Shown here: positions 16,690 through 17,954 of the stretch, in pieces | Layout: the number at the start of each line of letters is the position of its first letter | Numbering within the stretch: the first letter of the stretch is position 1 | Assembly (NCBI GenBank): GCA_945865705.1 | Contig: CAMBEY010000022.1 | Span: 1 to 17,954, forward strand | Reading direction: 5' to 3' | Length of the DNA stretch: 17,954 nucleotides | Origin: Candidatus Sulfopaludibacter sp. SbA3 | GTDB lineage: Bacteria; Acidobacteriota; Terriglobia; 2-12-FULL-54-10 | Translations under genes and position numbers: made by a program | The notes under the pieces: model-generated | What the model saw: only the letters and a program-made list of their open reading frames with translations | Databases searched by the model: none | What the model was told of the DNA's origin: nothing

Positions 16690-16735
16690 CCCCGGGCTTG
16701 CGCCCGGGGCTACTTTCTTGTCGCCCCCCTGGGGC
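16690..16735 (-). repeat. REP-like element, inverted partner of 16361-16406
   Basis: On the minus strand a GCCCC/GGGGC hairpin (16735-16723) is followed by GTAG (16713-16710) and CCCCGGGC-GCAA-GCCCGGGG (16709-16690). Compared with the plus-strand partner, the base pair closing the loop changed from T-A to C-G on both sides while the loop stayed GNRA. Confidence 0.8.
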
Positions 16736-16793
16736 TTTGCGCGAAGGAGAGAATACATCCCGTCTGCCCCAGGGCTTTCGCAGTGTCAACGAT

Positions 16794-16884
16794 TGTCATT
16801 CCGAGCGGAGCGAGGAATCTGCTGTTCGCCTGGCCCTATTGAGAGCACAGCAGATTCCTCGTCGCCGCGCTCCTCGGAATGACA
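16794..16884. repeat. GTCATTCCGAG-type dispersed inverted repeat
   Basis: The left arm 16794-16825 (TGTCATTCCGAGCGGAGCGA and onward to CTGCTGT) pairs with the right arm 16847-16884 except for an insertion of about 6 nt in the right arm. The loop is about 21 nt. The sequence resembles a hairpin repeat seen between genes in many environmental bacteria. Confidence 0.8.
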
Positions 16885-16961
16885 TTATTCAGTTCAGACT
16901 GACCCACTATCACCATCACAAACAACTTGACGCGACCATGCTGCCGGGCTACTTTTCTTAG

Positions 16962-17630
16962 ATGTCCAAACTCACGCTGCAAGAGCAATTCGGCCAGATT
17001 GATATTTATCTTTTCGACCAGCTACTAAAAGGGCGCATTGTGCCCGGCATGACCATACTGGACGCGGGGTGCGGCGGCGGGCGGAACATTGTTTACTTTC
17101 TGCGTGAGGAGTACACCGTGTTCGGCGCGGATGCGGATGCGCGGACGGTGGAGGGCATTCGCGCGCTGGCGCGGCAACTGGCGCCGGGGCTTTCTGCGGG
17201 ACTTTCCCCGGATCGGGCGGCGCAGAATTTCCGCGTCGAGCCGGTCGAGCGAATGTCGTTCGACGATGCCTGCGCGGACGTGGTCATCTGCAACACGGTC
17301 CTCCATTTCGCCCGCGACGACGCGCACTTCGAGTCCATGCTGATGGGATGCTGGCGTGTGCTGAAGCCCGGCGGGCTCTTCTTCTGCCGCCTCGGCTCCA
17401 CCATCGGCATGGAGAGCAAGGTACAACGCATTGGGAGCCGCGACAATCCAAGCGACGGGGGCCGTCGCTATAAATCGCCGGATGGCTCGGAGCGGTATCT
17501 GGTGGACGAAGCGCTGCTCGTCTCGATCACCGAACGGTTGGGGGCCGAGATGGCCGATCCGTTGAAGACCACGGTGGTGCAAAATCTGCGCTCGATGACC
17601 ACGTGGGTTTTGTGGAAGAAACCGCGCTGA
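16962..17630 (+). CDS. Class I SAM-dependent methyltransferase
   Basis: The 222-residue cytoplasmic protein has a Rossmann-type methyltransferase fold. Motif I is LDAGCGGGRN (33-42), an acidic strand end follows at GADAD (55-59), ADVVICNTVLHF (105-116) is motif II-like, and LKPGGLFFCRL (134-144) is motif III. It resembles the Methyltransf_11 family. The substrate is unknown, and neither lysS nor the repeats hints at one. The ATG at 16962 has no clear ribosome site. The bases just before it (16944-16961) resemble the end of a REP element, so the gene's own upstream region seems to have been replaced or lost. Confidence 0.85.
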   Translation: MSKLTLQEQFGQIDIYLFDQLLKGRIVPGMTILDAGCGGGRNIVYFLREEYTVFGADADARTVEGIRALARQLAPGLSAGLSPDRAAQNFRVEPVERMSFDDACADVVICNTVLHFARDDAHFESMLMGCWRVLKPGGLFFCRLGSTIGMESKVQRIGSRDNPSDGGRRYKSPDGSERYLVDEALLVSITERLGAEMADPLKTTVVQNLRSMTTWVLWKKPR

Positions 17631-17660
17631 AAAATTTGGGCTGCCGGAGCGGCCATTCCG

Positions 17661-17803
17661 TCACAGTGCCGCGCGCGTCAGCAAGCGGACACGCCCGGCG
17701 GGACCAGCGTGCTCGCGTTGGGCAACCAGCTCGTTCTGCTGCGAGCCTTATCGTGATATCTGGCAGTTTCTACCATGCTCGCGTGTCCGCTTGCTTACGC
17801 GCG
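17661..17803. repeat. Inverted-repeat element copy 2, downstream of the methyltransferase gene
   Basis: The left arm at 17661-17694 carries TGCCGCGCGCGTCAGCAAGC. Its inner part pairs with the right arm 17781-17803 with one or two mismatches; the loop is about 87 bp. The left arm shares about 24 of 25 bases with 1561-1585 next to lolC, which defines a dispersed family. Confidence 0.75.
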
Positions 17804-17954
17804 AGATGAGATTGAAGGCAAGCATTCCCCAGCCGGAACGGACATTGGCTGGGCGCTCGGAGTTGGAATCATTGTGAGTGGGATGTGTTGTCATGGATGT
17901 CGTTGGGTTGAGTGCTATCAAATTGATATCACTCTAAGTGGATGATGTCTACAC
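17804..17954. other. Non-coding right end of the window
   Basis: The gap after the methyltransferase gene is more than 320 bp. Apart from the inverted-repeat element and the palindrome at 17912-17932, nothing recognisable is present. The AT-rich end probably belongs to the upstream region of a gene outside the window. Confidence 0.4.
17912..17932. promoter_or_regulatory. 21-bp palindrome, possible operator
   Basis: The core TATCAA-A-TTGATA (17916-17928) is flanked by GTG and CAC, so ten pairs around one central base match except one. The size and AT-rich character fit an operator for a dimeric repressor of a gene starting just beyond the window. Confidence 0.4.

Larger units (their letters stand above)
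16209..16961 (+). other. Repeat-dense non-coding region between lysS and the methyltransferase gene
   Basis: About 750 bp without a supported gene. It holds two GTAG-footed hairpins of a GGCCTCCGGCC type, an inverted pair of REP elements related to those around the transposase, a 19-bp inverted pair between them, and a GTCATTCCGAG-type hairpin. Open frames here are GC-rich shadows running through the repeats. Confidence 0.7.

Noticed and set aside
16361..16884. CRISPR array
   Set aside because: The repeats are inverted hairpins of different families with irregular spacing, not direct repeats with uniform spacers.

Overview
This is a GC-rich bacterial window from a diderm (outer-membrane) organism, and Acidobacteriota is the most likely group. 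That placement is inferred from a BamA with a long insertion in the third POTRA region, a single LolC/E-type permease next to LolD, and dense dispersed hairpin repeats with a Y1 transposase. It is not proven by a marker gene.

Left part (1-9466, plus strand): envelope biogenesis and proteostasis. A lolC/E-like lipoprotein-release permease (149-1534), lolD (1751-2437) and clpC (2505-4952) follow one another, and an intrinsic terminator lies after clpC (about 4979-5020). A cytoplasmic TPR protein (5131-5895) and bamA (6241-9159) come next, then a 70-residue zinc-ribbon protein (9254-9466). LolC/D releases lipoproteins from the inner membrane and BamA inserts beta-barrel proteins in the outer membrane, so this block serves outer-membrane assembly, with the ClpC unfoldase beside it.

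Middle part (9641-14223, minus strand): an FmdB-type zinc-ribbon protein with a long Ser/Lys/Asp tail; an intact Y1 (HUH) transposase between two inverted copies of a three-hairpin repeat; a clpB gene broken by an apparent 2-bp loss in a GC run just after the second Walker A; and an hsp20 gene that heads the hsp20-clpB unit. The hsp20 upstream region has a near-consensus promoter, a 7-9-7 inverted repeat in the leader, a possible ribosome-site-masking pairing and an AT-rich 12-7-12 palindrome.

Right part (14571-17954, plus strand): lysS, then about 750 bp of non-coding DNA packed with hairpin repeats, a class I methyltransferase gene, and a final non-coding stretch with another inverted-repeat copy and a possible operator at the edge.

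Most interesting signal: a RAYT/REP-like system. The hairpins around the transposase (10191-10275 and 10753-10835) and those downstream of lysS (16387-16406, 16690-16709) all have GTAG directly at the 5' foot of an 8-bp stem with a GNRA-type loop, and their stems differ by a paired change. A second hairpin family with the same GTAG foot forms the lysS terminator. Unrelated repeat families also occur, one of them read in frame inside the LolC periplasmic domain. No rRNA, tRNA or CRISPR array was seen.
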